From assembly GCF_014892515.1 (NCBI RefSeq), contig NZ_JADBGR010000097.1, positions 1 to 64,000 on the forward strand: a stretch of 64,000 bases of DNA, read 5' to 3'. The position numbers were made by a program, and so were the translations under genes. This DNA is from Myceligenerans pegani (GTDB lineage Bacteria; Actinomycetota; Actinomycetes; Actinomycetales; Cellulomonadaceae). This document shows, one piece after another, positions 27,111 through 37,058 of the stretch (position 1 is its first letter; the number at the start of each line of letters is the position of its first letter). The notes under the pieces were generated by a model. It was not told the DNA's origin. It did not search any database and saw only the letters and a list, made by a program, of their open reading frames with translations.

Positions 27111-28253
27111 TCAGGCCTCGCGGTCGACCAGGGCGCGCGCGATCGCGAACAGCATCTCGCGTCCCGGCTCGGTCAGCTCGGCCCCGTCGAGACGCTCGGT
27201 CGCCGTCCCGTACAGCTCGGTGACGAGCCGTTCGACGCCGTCCAGCGCCCCGGACTCCACGATGATCTCGCGCACGCGCCGGACGCCGTCGTCGGACAAC
27301 CCGGGATCGCCGAGAGCACCGACCAGCAGCTCGCGCCCGGGCCCGGACGGCAGCCCGGCCATGGCCCGCGCGACGAGGACCGTGCGCTTGCCCTCGCGCA
27401 GGTCGTCCCCGGCGGGCTTCCCCGTCACGGCGGGGTCCCCGAACACGCCCAGCACGTCGTCGCGCAGCTGGAACGCCTCGCCGAGCGGGACTCCGGCGGT
27501 GTGCACCAGCGCGGCTCGCTCGCGACCGGCGCCGGCGAGCAGCGCACCGAGCTCCAGCGGTGAGGCGACGGAGTACCCGGCCGCCTTGGCCCGCAGGACG
27601 GCCCGCGCCCGGGACTCGTCCGCGGCGGGGTCCGTCCCCCACGGCTCGGCCTGCACGAGCACGTCGAGATACTGACCCGTCACGACCTCGGTCTGCATGC
27701 GGTCGAACGCGGCACGTACCTCCCAGGCGACGCCGGGCACCCCGGCGAGCGCGGCCGTGAGTTCCCGCTGCGCCGCGACCAGGACCAGATCACCCAGCAG
27801 GATCGCCCCCGCCTCGCCGAACCGCGCCGAGTCGCCTGACCAGCCCGAGGCGGCGTGCCGCCCAGCGAAGGAGCGGTGGGCGGTCGGGGCGCCGCGCCGG
27901 GTGTCGGAGTTGTCCATGACGTCGTCGTGCAGCAGCGCGGCGGCCTGGAAGAGCTCCAGGGCGGCGCCCGTGCGGACGACCGACTCGGCGGCGGGGCCCG
28001 ACGCCGAACCCCCGTGCGCGCGGAACGACCACCAGCACAGCGCGGCCCGGAGGCGCTTGCCCCCGGACAGGAGCACGGACGCCTGATCCGTCAGTGCGGT
28101 CGCGGCACCGCCGGCCGCCCCGCTGACGCCCGCGATCTCCGCGGCCAGGGACGCCAGGTGGGCCGTGAGCGCCTCGTCCACGCGGGATCGCAGGTGCTCG
28201 ACGTCGACGAGCGCGGCGGGCGTCGCGGGAACGGGGGAGGAGATGAGTACCAC
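27111..28253 (-). CDS. idsA: Polyprenyl (geranylgeranyl-type) diphosphate synthase
   Basis: A 380-residue trans-isoprenyl diphosphate synthase that adds isopentenyl units to an allylic diphosphate. The two Asp-rich motifs are LLHDDVMDNSDTRRG (first, DDxxD type with Met-Asp) and FQLRDDVLGVFGD (second); LSGGKRLRAAL is the diphosphate-binding Lys/Arg block. Its product chain length cannot be read with confidence; it may feed menaquinone or carotenoid synthesis. The GTG at 28253 is leaderless, with a TAAGCT -10 box six bases upstream. A MITE-like element now lies directly upstream of this box. Confidence 0.93.
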   Translation of the reverse strand: MVLISSPVPATPAALVDVEHLRSRVDEALTAHLASLAAEIAGVSGAAGGAATALTDQASVLLSGGKRLRAALCWWSFRAHGGSASGPAAESVVRTGAALELFQAAALLHDDVMDNSDTRRGAPTAHRSFAGRHAASGWSGDSARFGEAGAILLGDLVLVAAQRELTAALAGVPGVAWEVRAAFDRMQTEVVTGQYLDVLVQAEPWGTDPAADESRARAVLRAKAAGYSVASPLELGALLAGAGRERAALVHTAGVPLGEAFQLRDDVLGVFGDPAVTGKPAGDDLREGKRTVLVARAMAGLPSGPGRELLVGALGDPGLSDDGVRRVREIIVESGALDGVERLVTELYGTATERLDGAELTEPGREMLFAIARALVDREA

Positions 28254-28259
28254 GACGCC

Positions 28260-28265
28260 AGCTTA
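28260..28265 (-). promoter_or_regulatory. Leaderless -10 box TAAGCT of idsA
   Basis: TAAGCT, six bases, then the GTG at 28253. Its first four bases belong to the left copy of the CTTAG target duplication of the adjacent element, so anything further upstream is now element sequence. Confidence 0.55.
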
Positions 28266-28266
28266 G

Positions 28267-28425
28267 AGGCCGCGCGAGTGGGTAGCGTCGTCGTAGGGGG
28301 CACCCCAGCACGCGCCTCGCGGCGTTGTCGTCACTCGAAAGGGCTCCGCCCTTCCTTCGCTCCTCCGCCTTGCGATGCACGCACTGGTGCACCACCTACG
28401 ACGACGCTACCCACTCGCGCGGCCT
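28267..28425. mobile_element. MITE-like element with 31-bp inverted ends
   Basis: A 159-bp non-coding element bounded by perfect 31-bp terminal inverted repeats (28267-28297 and 28395-28425), each beginning AGGCCGCGCGAGTGGG. It is flanked by a 5-bp direct repeat, CTTAG (28262-28266 and 28426-28430), as expected for a target-site duplication. The inner part is also partly self-complementary and ends in the apical hairpin AAGGGC-TCC-GCCCTT. The whole element could fold into one long hairpin. There is no open reading frame of note, so movement would need a transposase encoded elsewhere. The element family is not known to me. Confidence 0.82.
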
Positions 28426-28426
28426 C

Positions 28427-29152
28427 TTAGGTGCCCTTCCCGGCGGCCACGGTCCCGCTCAGGGTGAGCAGCGAGCGGTCACCGTCCTTCAGGACGCCCA
28501 CTAGTAACGACTCGTTGACCGTGGCGTCCTTCACGGTCGTGGTCCGGGTGAACGCGGCCTGCTCCGACATGCCGCTCTCGGCCGGCGCCTCCAGACGCTC
28601 GAAACCGTTCCTCGTCAGGATCGCGCCCACCTGACCGAGCAGCTTCGCCGGAGACCTCTTCGCCGACAGGTTCAGCGTCACCTGCACGGTCGCGGGCTTC
28701 GAATCCGCGACCGGGGCGGCGGACGTCGCCAGCAGCTCCGCGCCGTCCGGCACGGACACCACGCCCTTCGGGAACCCCGGCGCGAAGTCCCCGACCACGC
28801 TGCTCGCGTCGAAGCTCGGCAGCACCTCCGGCGACGGGCTCGCGCTCGGGGACACGGACGGGGCGGCGTCCGCGTCCGCCGGATCCGCCGCGGCGCTCGC
28901 GCTCGTGTCCGGCTCCTCGCTGACCTGGCGTGCGTTGCCGAACTCGTCGGCGATGTCGCCCACGGCCTCGCGCGCGTCGCACCCGGAGAACAGCAGTGCG
29001 GCGGCCGCGGCGGTCGCCGCCACGCGGGCGACCGGATGCGCGCGGGCGGTGGCGTGCGCGCGGGTGGTGGCCGGGCGGTCGCTGCCGCCCCGGTCGCTCT
29101 TCGCGGGCTTCGCCGAGGGGGTCACGGAGCCCGGCGGGAGAATTCTCGGCAC
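28427..29152 (-). CDS. Hypothetical lipoprotein
   Basis: A 241-residue predicted lipoprotein of unknown function. A long basic N-region is followed by the hydrophobic stretch VARVAATAAAAALLFSGC with a lipobox ending in Cys. A Ser/Ala/Pro/Asp-rich linker leads to a C-terminal domain of about 130 residues (LPSFDASSVVGDFAPGFPKG to the end) with alternating strands. The start GTG 29152 follows a TACCGT -10 box after six bases; a start inside the signal peptide is possible. The stop codon TAA lies in the right target duplication of the MITE-like element. Confidence 0.75.
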   Translation of the reverse strand: MPRILPPGSVTPSAKPAKSDRGGSDRPATTRAHATARAHPVARVAATAAAAALLFSGCDAREAVGDIADEFGNARQVSEEPDTSASAAADPADADAAPSVSPSASPSPEVLPSFDASSVVGDFAPGFPKGVVSVPDGAELLATSAAPVADSKPATVQVTLNLSAKRSPAKLLGQVGAILTRNGFERLEAPAESGMSEQAAFTRTTTVKDATVNESLLVGVLKDGDRSLLTLSGTVAAGKGT

Positions 29153-29158
29153 CCCGAC

Positions 29159-29164
29159 ACGGTA
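29159..29164 (-). promoter_or_regulatory. Leaderless -10 box TACCGT
   Basis: TACCGT, six bases, then the GTG at 29152 on the minus strand. Confidence 0.55.
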
Positions 29165-29293
29165 GCCGTTCGGACCGCCGAGGCGTGAACATGCGGCTCC
29201 GATACCGACCCGATCTGGGGATACCGGCAGCCCGTCGACAAGGGCCCGCCGGGAGCCCTGCGCCGCGCCGACGGCACACGTGTGATGGGAGCC

Positions 29294-30565
29294 ATGAACA
29301 CGAACGCCACCACCGTGCGGGTCCGCGGCCCGCAGGATCTCATCGCCTTCGTCCCCTTCCGGCTCGGCTACCAGCCGTCCGAGTCCGTCGTCGTGGTCAG
29401 CGTGCGCGGCGCGCGCCAGCTGGTCGGGCTGGTCGCCCGGCTCGACCTGGACGCGTTCGACGGGCGGTGCGCCGACGGGCGCCCGGCCACCGAGGTGGCG
29501 GCAGAGTCGCTGGCCAGGGTCGCGACCAAGGACGGGGCGGATCGCGTGGTCGTCGTGGGGTACACCGGTACGGCACTGCCGGCCGCCGTCGACGCCGCTA
29601 CCCGGGTCCGGCGTGCGATGGAGGCGACCGCCGCCCGGATCGAGGCACGACTGCCGGGAACGGAGTCGTGGGTGGTGACGCCCGGCGGCTACCGCGCGCT
29701 CGACTGCACCGACACCTTGTGCTGCCCGGCCGAGGGCCGGCCGGTCGACGACATCGTCCACAGCCGGATCGCCGCCACCATGGTGCTCGCCGGCCGTACG
29801 GTCGCGCCGAGCCGCGCCGACCGGCTGCGCATCGCCCGTGCCTCACCCGAGGCGCGGCGCTCGGCGGGGCGGGCCGCCGGCCGGTGGGCGACCGCGCGAG
29901 CCACCACCGCCGAGTGGGCCGCGAGGTCGCTCGAGGAGTGGCGCGTCGCGGTACGGCGCGCGGGCGCCGCGGAACCGGGCGAGAGCGTCGAGCCGGAGCC
30001 GGCCGTGCTGGGCCGGCTCGCCGCGGCGATGGGCGATCGGTGGGTCCGCGACGCACTGCTCATGTGGATCACCGCCGACGAGGGAACGGCGGACGACGAC
30101 GTAGTGCTCCGCACCGCCCAGGGGCGGGTGGACGCCGAGACGGACGCCGCTGCCGGGCGGGCCATGGCCCGCATCGTCGACCCGGACGGCGCGGCCCGGC
30201 CCGCCGACGAGCGGGTCGGGCCGGCGGTGCACATCCTGGAGGCGGTCGTCGCGCACGTGCCGCGCGCCCGGCAGCCGGCGCCGCTCACCCTGCTCGGCCT
30301 CATCGCCTGGTGGGGTGGCGACGGTGCGGTGGCGTCGGGCAGGCTCGCCGCCGCGCTCGCGATCGACGCGGACTACTCGCTGGCCAGGCTCGTCTCGACG
30401 GCCCTGGAAGCTGGCCTGCCACCGGGCTGGGTGCGCAGGGAGACCGCGGAACTCGAGCGCGAGCGGGCGCGGGAGGAGGCCCTGGCCGACCGGCCCGGGG
30501 ACACACCGGGCGCGGCCGTGTCCGGGGAGCGTTCCGGCGGAGTTCCCGGGCCTGTTTTCGGGTAG
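29294..30565 (+). CDS. DUF4192 domain protein
   Basis: A 423-residue protein of the actinobacterial DUF4192 family. The hallmark N-terminus VRVRGPQDLIAFVPFRLGY and PSESVVVVSVRG are present, as are the middle block DCTDTLCCPAEG and the C-terminal helical LLGLIAWWGGDGAVASGRLAAAL with the following YSLARLV. The function of the family is not established; it is soluble and widespread in actinomycetes near sigA. ATG 29294 begins the conserved part; two starts lie 9 and 12 bp upstream, and the Shine-Dalgarno (GGGAG) is unusually close. Confidence 0.88.
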   Translation: MNTNATTVRVRGPQDLIAFVPFRLGYQPSESVVVVSVRGARQLVGLVARLDLDAFDGRCADGRPATEVAAESLARVATKDGADRVVVVGYTGTALPAAVDAATRVRRAMEATAARIEARLPGTESWVVTPGGYRALDCTDTLCCPAEGRPVDDIVHSRIAATMVLAGRTVAPSRADRLRIARASPEARRSAGRAAGRWATARATTAEWAARSLEEWRVAVRRAGAAEPGESVEPEPAVLGRLAAAMGDRWVRDALLMWITADEGTADDDVVLRTAQGRVDAETDAAAGRAMARIVDPDGAARPADERVGPAVHILEAVVAHVPRARQPAPLTLLGLIAWWGGDGAVASGRLAAALAIDADYSLARLVSTALEAGLPPGWVRRETAELERERAREEALADRPGDTPGAAVSGERSGGVPGPVFG

Positions 30566-30568
30566 CGT
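30563..30568 (+). promoter_or_regulatory. Leaderless -10 box TAGCGT
   Basis: TAGCGT overlaps the stop of the DUF4192 gene and is followed after eight bases by the ATG at 30577. Confidence 0.55.
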
Positions 30569-30576
30569 CGGTGCCC

Positions 30577-30933
30577 ATGACGATCGTCGTGGGCAACCTG
30601 GCCACCGCGGAGGGACAGGCGGCGCTCGACGCCGCCGTGGCCGAGGCCGAGGAGCGCAGGACCTCGCTCGTCGTGGTGGCCGGCCCCGGCGAGCCGGGAC
30701 GGGACCCGGGCGAACTGACCGAGCGGCTCCGCGCCGTCGGCGTCGAGGTCCGCCTGGAGCCGGGCACCGGGGACCTCGCCGACGACCTGGTCCGGATCGC
30801 GCTGGAGACGGGTGCCGAGCTCATGGTGATCGGGCTGCGCCGCCGCAGCCCGGTGGGCAAGCTCATCCTGGGATCGGGTGCTCAGCGCATCCTCATCGAG
30901 GCGCCGTGCCCGGTGCTCGCGGTCAAGGTCTGA
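30577..30933 (+). CDS. Universal stress protein (UspA family)
   Basis: A compact 118-residue universal stress protein with a single Rossmann-like domain. The ATP-binding signature of the G-2X-G-9X-G(S/T) type is seen as IGLRRRSPVGKLILGSGAQRIL near the C-terminus, followed by the final strand APCPVLAV. It is shorter than usual (about 140 residues), mainly because the first loop is short. The ATG lies 11 bp after the upstream stop codon, yet a TAGCGT -10 box suggests its own leaderless transcript. Confidence 0.9.
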   Translation: MTIVVGNLATAEGQAALDAAVAEAEERRTSLVVVAGPGEPGRDPGELTERLRAVGVEVRLEPGTGDLADDLVRIALETGAELMVIGLRRRSPVGKLILGSGAQRILIEAPCPVLAVKV

Positions 30934-31126
30934 CGTCCTGCCCGGGAACCGTCCCGCTCGGGAATCTTCGGGCCGCTCGGTTCGTTGACTCTCTATCCCC
31001 GAAGAACGACAACGAGAACCCGGGAAACGCCCGCCATCAACGGGCTCCGCAGGTGTGAGGCTGTGATATCAGCCCTGAAATTCCTGGACTGGCCACGTCG
31101 GCTGAGGCGTGCAAGGGTGCCAACGG

Positions 31127-31132
31127 TACAAT
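31127..31132 (+). promoter_or_regulatory. -10 box of the sigA promoter
   Basis: TACAAT within GGTACAATATCCC is the best -10 match in the leader of the sigma factor gene and would give a 5' leader of roughly 85 bases. A convincing -35 box was not found at the usual distance. Confidence 0.5.
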
Positions 31133-31222
31133 ATCCCTTGTTCGTTGCCGATCCCGACGAGGTCCAGTGCAGGCCCCGGCAGCGGAACCACCGGATCCTC
31201 GATGACCCCGAAAGGTCGGTTT

Positions 31223-32926
<1,704 letters not shown>

Positions 32927-32950
32927 TCCGCCGGCCCGGCCGGGCCCCGA

Positions 32951-32977
32951 CCGGTCGGTCACCGCGTGACCGACCGG
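32951..32977 (+). terminator. Terminator of sigA
   Basis: A perfect 12-bp stem (CCGGTCGGTCAC with GTGACCGACCGG) and a 3-base loop CGC, 25 bp after the sigA stop. It has the same stem core as the terminator at 16665. Confidence 0.75.
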
Positions 32978-33037
32978 CGGCCTGATCGGTCGTCCGGTCA
33001 ATGGTCGGCAGTTCGTTCTGCCGATCATTCAAGGGCG

Positions 33038-33109
33038 GACCGATCACGGGCCCGCGACCGATCACCGGTCCGCGACCGATCACCGGTCCGCGACCGATCA
33101 CCGGCCCGC
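33038..33109. repeat. Four 18-bp tandem repeats
   Basis: Four adjacent units start at 33038, 33056, 33074 and 33092 with consensus GACCGATCACCGGTCCGC. Units two and three are identical; the others differ by one or two bases. The array lies between the two terminators at the end of sigA and contains no gene. Confidence 0.9.
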
Positions 33110-33151
33110 GGTGGCGCGGTCCACCCGCGGCGACACGACCCGTGAGAGACG

Positions 33152-33189
33152 AAGAACGGCCGGCTCCCTTTCGGGGGCCGGCCGTTCTT
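33152..33189. terminator. Bidirectional terminator between sigA and the DUF7455 gene
   Basis: AAGAACGGCCGGCTCCC (33152-33168) pairs with GGGGGCCGGCCGTTCTT (33173-33189) with one mismatch and a 4-base loop. Flanking T-rich bases on both strands make it a canonical intrinsic terminator for both directions. Confidence 0.85.
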
Positions 33190-33213
33190 GTGGTCTTGGG
33201 GTGGTCCTGGTGA

Positions 33214-33411
33214 TCAGTTCTGGCCGTGCTCGGCGAGCAGACGGTCCGTCTCGTCCTGGACGTGGGTGGCCACACCCGCGTAGGCGGGCTGGTGTGCACG
33301 GGCGTGGTGGCCGCAGAAGAGCAGTTCGCCCGTGGGCAGGACGACTCGCACGTAGGCCTGGGCCCCGCAGCGGTCGCAACGGTCGGCGGCGGTGAGCTGT
33401 TCGGTGGTCAT
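33214..33411 (-). CDS. DUF7455 small zinc-ribbon-like protein
   Basis: A 65-residue protein of the DUF7455 family, found beside sigA and the topoisomerase gene in many actinomycetes. Two Cys/His pairs, CDRC and CGHH, probably bind one zinc ion; the conserved N-terminus is LTAADRCDRCGAQAYVRVVL. Its function is unknown; the conserved link to the principal sigma factor hints at a role near transcription. ATG 33411 begins the conserved part; the longer frame adds seven residues. Confidence 0.85.
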   Translation of the reverse strand: MTTEQLTAADRCDRCGAQAYVRVVLPTGELLFCGHHARAHQPAYAGVATHVQDETDRLLAEHGQN

Positions 33412-33629
33412 GGTCGTCACGCCCCTATCCAACCATCGGTCCGTCGGGTCCCATCCCCTCAGGGGCCCGCTTTCGCCGTGAGCATAGCGGTGTCCCTCAC
33501 AGTTTCCGTAGCCCGAGGCGCCGATTGCGCTGACGGATGAATCGTCGTCACACGGTCCGTCCGCCGTCCGCTATGCCTCTACCCGCGTCTGTCCTGCGTG
33601 GCGAGCACGGGGGTGTCGGATACCTCGTC

Positions 33630-33635
33630 TACGCT
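33630..33635 (+). promoter_or_regulatory. Leaderless -10 box TACGCT
   Basis: TACGCT, seven bases, then the GTG at 33643. It fixes the start of the topoisomerase gene. Confidence 0.6.
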
Positions 33636-33642
33636 GTGCCCC

Positions 33643-35781
33643 GTGACCGCGACCGCCCGTCCTGAGAAGGAATCCAGTTACACCGCCCGCCACCTCTCCG
33701 TCCTGGAGGGCCTGGAGGCGGTGCGCAAGCGACCCGGCATGTACATCGGCACCACCGACTCGCGTGGCCTCATGCACTGCCTGTGGGAGATCATCGACAA
33801 CTCCGTCGACGAGGCCCTGGGCGGGCACGCCACGCGGATCGACGTCGTGCTGCACGCGGATTCGTCGGTGACGGTGGCGGACGACGGGCGGGGCATCCCG
33901 GTCGACGTCGAGCCGAAGACGGGCCTGTCGGGCGTCGAGGTCGTCTACACGAAGCTGCACGCGGGCGGGAAGTTCGGCGGCGGCTCGTACGCGGCGTCGG
34001 GGGGCCTGCACGGCGTCGGTGCGTCGGTGGTCAACGCGCTGTCGGCGCGGCTGGACGTCGAGGTGGACCGCGCCGGCAAGACGCACCGGATGACGTTCCA
34101 CCGCGGCGAGCCCGGGGTGTTCGCGGACCCGCCGTCGGGCGCCGGGCCGGACGTGCCGTTCGAGCCGTTCACCGATCACTCCGAGCTCACGGTCGTCGGC
34201 AAGGTGAAGCGGGGCGTGACGGGCACCCGCGTGCGGTACTGGGCGGACCGCCAGATCTTCCCCAAGACGGCCGTCTTCAGCTACGACGAGCTCGTCACCC
34301 GCGCCCGGCAGACCAGCTTTCTGGTGCCGGGCCTGGAGATCCGCATCCGGGACGAGCGCGGCCTGCCGGGCACGCCGGGGGAGTCCGGCCCGCACGAGGA
34401 GGTCTTCAAGCACGACGGCGGTGTGATCGACTTCGTCGAGCATCTCGCCCCGGACGCGCCCGTGACGGCGATCTGGCGCCTCCAGGGATCGGGTACGTTC
34501 TCCGAGACGGTGCCGGTCCTGGACGAGAAGGGCCACATGACCCCGCAGGCCGTCCAGCGGGACTGCGAGGTCGACGTCGCGCTGCGATGGGGCACCGGCT
34601 ACGAGACCGAGGTGCGGTCCTTCGTCAACATCATCGCCACGCCCAAGGGCGGCACCCACCAGACCGGGTTCGACCAGGGCCTGCTCAAGGTGATCCGCAA
34701 GGCCGTCGAGACGAACGCACGCAAGCTGAAGGTCTCGACGAAGGAGAACGCCGAGCGGATCGAGAAGGACGACGTGCTGGCGGGCCTCACCGCCGTGGTC
34801 ACCGTCCGCCTCGCGGAACCGCAGTTCGAGGGGCAGACCAAGGAGGTGCTCGGCACCGGACCGGTCCGGCAGATCGTCTCGCGCGTGGTGGAGCAGGAGA
34901 TCCACGCGCACCTGACCTCCACCAGGCGGGACGACAAGACGCAGGCCGCACTGCTCCTGGAGAAGGTCGTCGCCGAGATGCGCGCCCGCATCACCGCGCG
35001 CAAGCAGAAGGAGATCAGCCGGCGCAAGAACGCGCTGGAGACCTCCTCCCTGCCCGCGAAGCTCGCCGACTGCCGCAGCGACGACGTCAGCAAGTCCGAG
35101 CTGTTCATCGTGGAGGGCGACTCGGCCCTCGGCACCGCCAAGCTCGCCCGCTCGAGCGACTTCCAGGCGCTGCTGCCGATCCGCGGCAAGATCCTCAACG
35201 TCCAGAAGGCGTCGATCAGCGACATGCTGCGCAACGCCGAGTGCGCCGCCATCATCCAGGTGCTCGGTGCCGGCTCCGGCCGCTCGTTCGACCTCGAGGC
35301 GGCCCGCTACGGCAAGGTCGTCCTCATGACCGACGCCGACGTCGACGGCGCGCACATCCGCACCCTGCTCCTGACGCTCTTCTACCGCTACATGAGGCCC
35401 CTCATCGAGGCCGGCCGGGTGTTCGCGGCGGTGCCGCCCCTCCACCGGATCGAGCTCCCCGCTGGCGGGCGGCGCAAGACGGAGTACATCTACACCTATT
35501 CCGAGGCCGAGCTGCAGTCCACGCTGCGCAGGCTCGACAAGGCCGGCCGGCGGTACAAGGACGACATCCAGCGGTACAAGGGCCTCGGCGAGATGGACGC
35601 CGACCAGCTCGCGGAGACCACGATGAGCCCTCGCCACCGCACGCTGCGTCGTGTCACCGCCGAGCACGCCGAGGCGGCCGAGCGCGTGTTCGACCTCCTC
35701 ATGGGCTCGGACGTCGCCCCGCGCAAGAAGTTCATCGTCGACGGCGCGAACGAGCTGGACCGCGAGCGCATCGACGTGTGA
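33643..35781 (+). CDS. parE: DNA topoisomerase IV subunit B (GyrB/ParE family)
   Basis: A 712-residue type IIA topoisomerase ATPase subunit. The GHKL ATPase domain has RKRPGMYIGTT, EIIDNSVDEALGG, ADDGRGIP and GGLHGVGASVVNALS; the transducer and TOPRIM domains follow, with EGDSALGTAKLAR, IRGKILNVQKA and TDADVDGAHIRTLLL; the C-terminus is GLGEMDADQLAETTM. The place next to sigA and DUF7455 identifies it as the second, ParE-like subunit rather than the gyrB near dnaA. No parC partner lies downstream here; the next genes are a lipoprotein and a membrane protein. Confidence 0.92.
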   Translation: MTATARPEKESSYTARHLSVLEGLEAVRKRPGMYIGTTDSRGLMHCLWEIIDNSVDEALGGHATRIDVVLHADSSVTVADDGRGIPVDVEPKTGLSGVEVVYTKLHAGGKFGGGSYAASGGLHGVGASVVNALSARLDVEVDRAGKTHRMTFHRGEPGVFADPPSGAGPDVPFEPFTDHSELTVVGKVKRGVTGTRVRYWADRQIFPKTAVFSYDELVTRARQTSFLVPGLEIRIRDERGLPGTPGESGPHEEVFKHDGGVIDFVEHLAPDAPVTAIWRLQGSGTFSETVPVLDEKGHMTPQAVQRDCEVDVALRWGTGYETEVRSFVNIIATPKGGTHQTGFDQGLLKVIRKAVETNARKLKVSTKENAERIEKDDVLAGLTAVVTVRLAEPQFEGQTKEVLGTGPVRQIVSRVVEQEIHAHLTSTRRDDKTQAALLLEKVVAEMRARITARKQKEISRRKNALETSSLPAKLADCRSDDVSKSELFIVEGDSALGTAKLARSSDFQALLPIRGKILNVQKASISDMLRNAECAAIIQVLGAGSGRSFDLEAARYGKVVLMTDADVDGAHIRTLLLTLFYRYMRPLIEAGRVFAAVPPLHRIELPAGGRRKTEYIYTYSEAELQSTLRRLDKAGRRYKDDIQRYKGLGEMDADQLAETTMSPRHRTLRRVTAEHAEAAERVFDLLMGSDVAPRKKFIVDGANELDRERIDV

Positions 35782-35968
35782 CCCCGGCGCCGCGTTCCCG
35801 CGGAGCCGGCGCTCCACCCCACGGAGGTCGCGCCCCACGGAGGCCACGCCGTGACGCAGGCCGCGCCGCGTCCGTCGGCTTCGTGGCGGGAACGGGCGGC
35901 CTCCGATCGGACGCGCGGCCCGGCACGCGTTCCACGAGACGGGCATGCGCGTTCCCGGCGCGCGTTCC

Positions 35969-35974
35969 TACGAT
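35969..35974 (+). promoter_or_regulatory. Leaderless -10 box TACGAT
   Basis: TACGAT, six bases, then the GTG at 35981. Confidence 0.55.
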
Positions 35975-35980
35975 GAGGCG

Positions 35981-36391
35981 GTGACCATGCAACGCACCAC
36001 GATCCCGTCCCTGAAGCTGCTCGCCGCGGCGGCCGCCGTCGCAGTCCTCGCGGCCTGCGGCTCCGGCGGCGAGAACACCGACGAGGCCGTCGACGCCGCG
36101 TCGTCCGCTCCCGGTGGGCTCGCGCCGGCCTGCGTCGAGCGGGAGGACTTCACCTATTCCGGTGAGGACGGCGAGACCGCCCTCGACCTGCTCCTGGAGA
36201 ACGACCCGACCGCCGAGACCACCGGTGAGGGTGAGACCGCCTTCGTGACCGGCATCTGCGGCTACACGGCCGACGAGGCCGAGAAGGAGTTCTGGGCGCT
36301 CTACGTCGACGGCGAGCAGGCCACGGAGGGCGCCGGCGCGCTTGAGACCGAGGACGGCCAGGAGATCACCTGGAAGCTGGAGACGTTCTGA
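35981..36391 (+). CDS. DUF4430-like lipoprotein
   Basis: A 136-residue lipoprotein with the signal LLAAAAAVAVLAACGSG, whose Cys is the lipidation site. The mature part resembles DUF4430, a small beta-grasp domain related to the transcobalamin C-terminal domain: a strand pair with FTYSGEDGETALDLLLEND, then the conserved GYTADEAEKEFWALYVDGEQA and a closing GQEITWKLE. In other bacteria such proteins accompany ECF-type cobalamin uptake. The stop overlaps the ATG of the next membrane protein (TGATG), so the two are one unit. The substrate is not known. Confidence 0.78.
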   Translation: MTMQRTTIPSLKLLAAAAAVAVLAACGSGGENTDEAVDAASSAPGGLAPACVEREDFTYSGEDGETALDLLLENDPTAETTGEGETAFVTGICGYTADEAEKEFWALYVDGEQATEGAGALETEDGQEITWKLETF

Positions 36392-37023
36392 TGCGGGGCG
36401 CCCGGTCCGACTCCCACCGGTCCCACCGGCCACCCGCGCGCGACCTGACGCTCGCGGACCTCACGCGCCGCTGGTGGCGGCCCGCGGTCGCGGTCGCGGT
36501 CGTGGCGCTCGCGGTGGTGTGGCGCCTGGTGCGCGCGGACCTGGGCGCTCCGCCGAACCTGGAGCTGATCACGGCGGCGACGTTCTTCGCCGCCGTGATC
36601 CTGCGGCATCGCGCGGCGGTGCTCGTGCCGTTCGCGGCCGCCGCGGTGAGCGACGCGCTGCTCGGCAACACGTCGATCCTGCTGTTCACCTGGACGGCGT
36701 GGGCCGTGATCGGGCTCGGGGCGCTGCTCGTGCGCCGCACCACCGGGTGGCGCCGGCTCGGTGCGGCGTTCGGGCTCGGGATCGGCGGGTCGGTCTGGTT
36801 CTTCCTGTGGACCAACTTCGGCGTGTGGCTGCAGACCCGGGGCACCTTCTACGCTCCCGGCCCGGACGGGCTCCTGGCCTCGTACGTGGCCGGCCTGCCG
36901 TTCTTCCGCACGATGCTGCTCGGCAACCTGGTGCTGCTCCCGCTCGCGGCGGGTGCCGCGGCCCTCGTGGACCGGGCGGAACGCGTCCTCGCGGTCGCGG
37001 GCCCTCAGCCGCTCTCCCGCTAG
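36391..37023 (+). CDS. DUF6580-like membrane protein, possible uptake S-component
   Basis: A 210-residue membrane protein with five to six predicted helices after a 35-residue basic cytosolic start. The pattern LELITAATFFAAVILRHRAAVLVPFAAAAVSDALLGNTS (here seen in consecutive segments) resembles DUF6580 proteins and the S-components of ECF vitamin transporters. It is translationally coupled to the DUF4430 lipoprotein. The pair may import a cobalamin-like or other small ligand, but no ECF ATPase is encoded nearby. Confidence 0.7.
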   Translation: MRGARSDSHRSHRPPARDLTLADLTRRWWRPAVAVAVVALAVVWRLVRADLGAPPNLELITAATFFAAVILRHRAAVLVPFAAAAVSDALLGNTSILLFTWTAWAVIGLGALLVRRTTGWRRLGAAFGLGIGGSVWFFLWTNFGVWLQTRGTFYAPGPDGLLASYVAGLPFFRTMLLGNLVLLPLAAGAAALVDRAERVLAVAGPQPLSR

Positions 37024-37058
37024 GCTCCGTACCCCTTCTCGCCGTCCCGCGGCGAGTC

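Noticed and set aside
33038-33109. 18-bp repeats as a CRISPR array or plasmid-type iterons
   Set aside because: No spacers, and no replication or cas gene; the site lies between terminators.
33643-35781. Assignment of the topoisomerase subunit as gyrB
   Set aside because: The neighbourhood with sigA and DUF7455 is that of the second, ParE-like subunit in actinomycetes; dnaA, recF and gyrA are not near.
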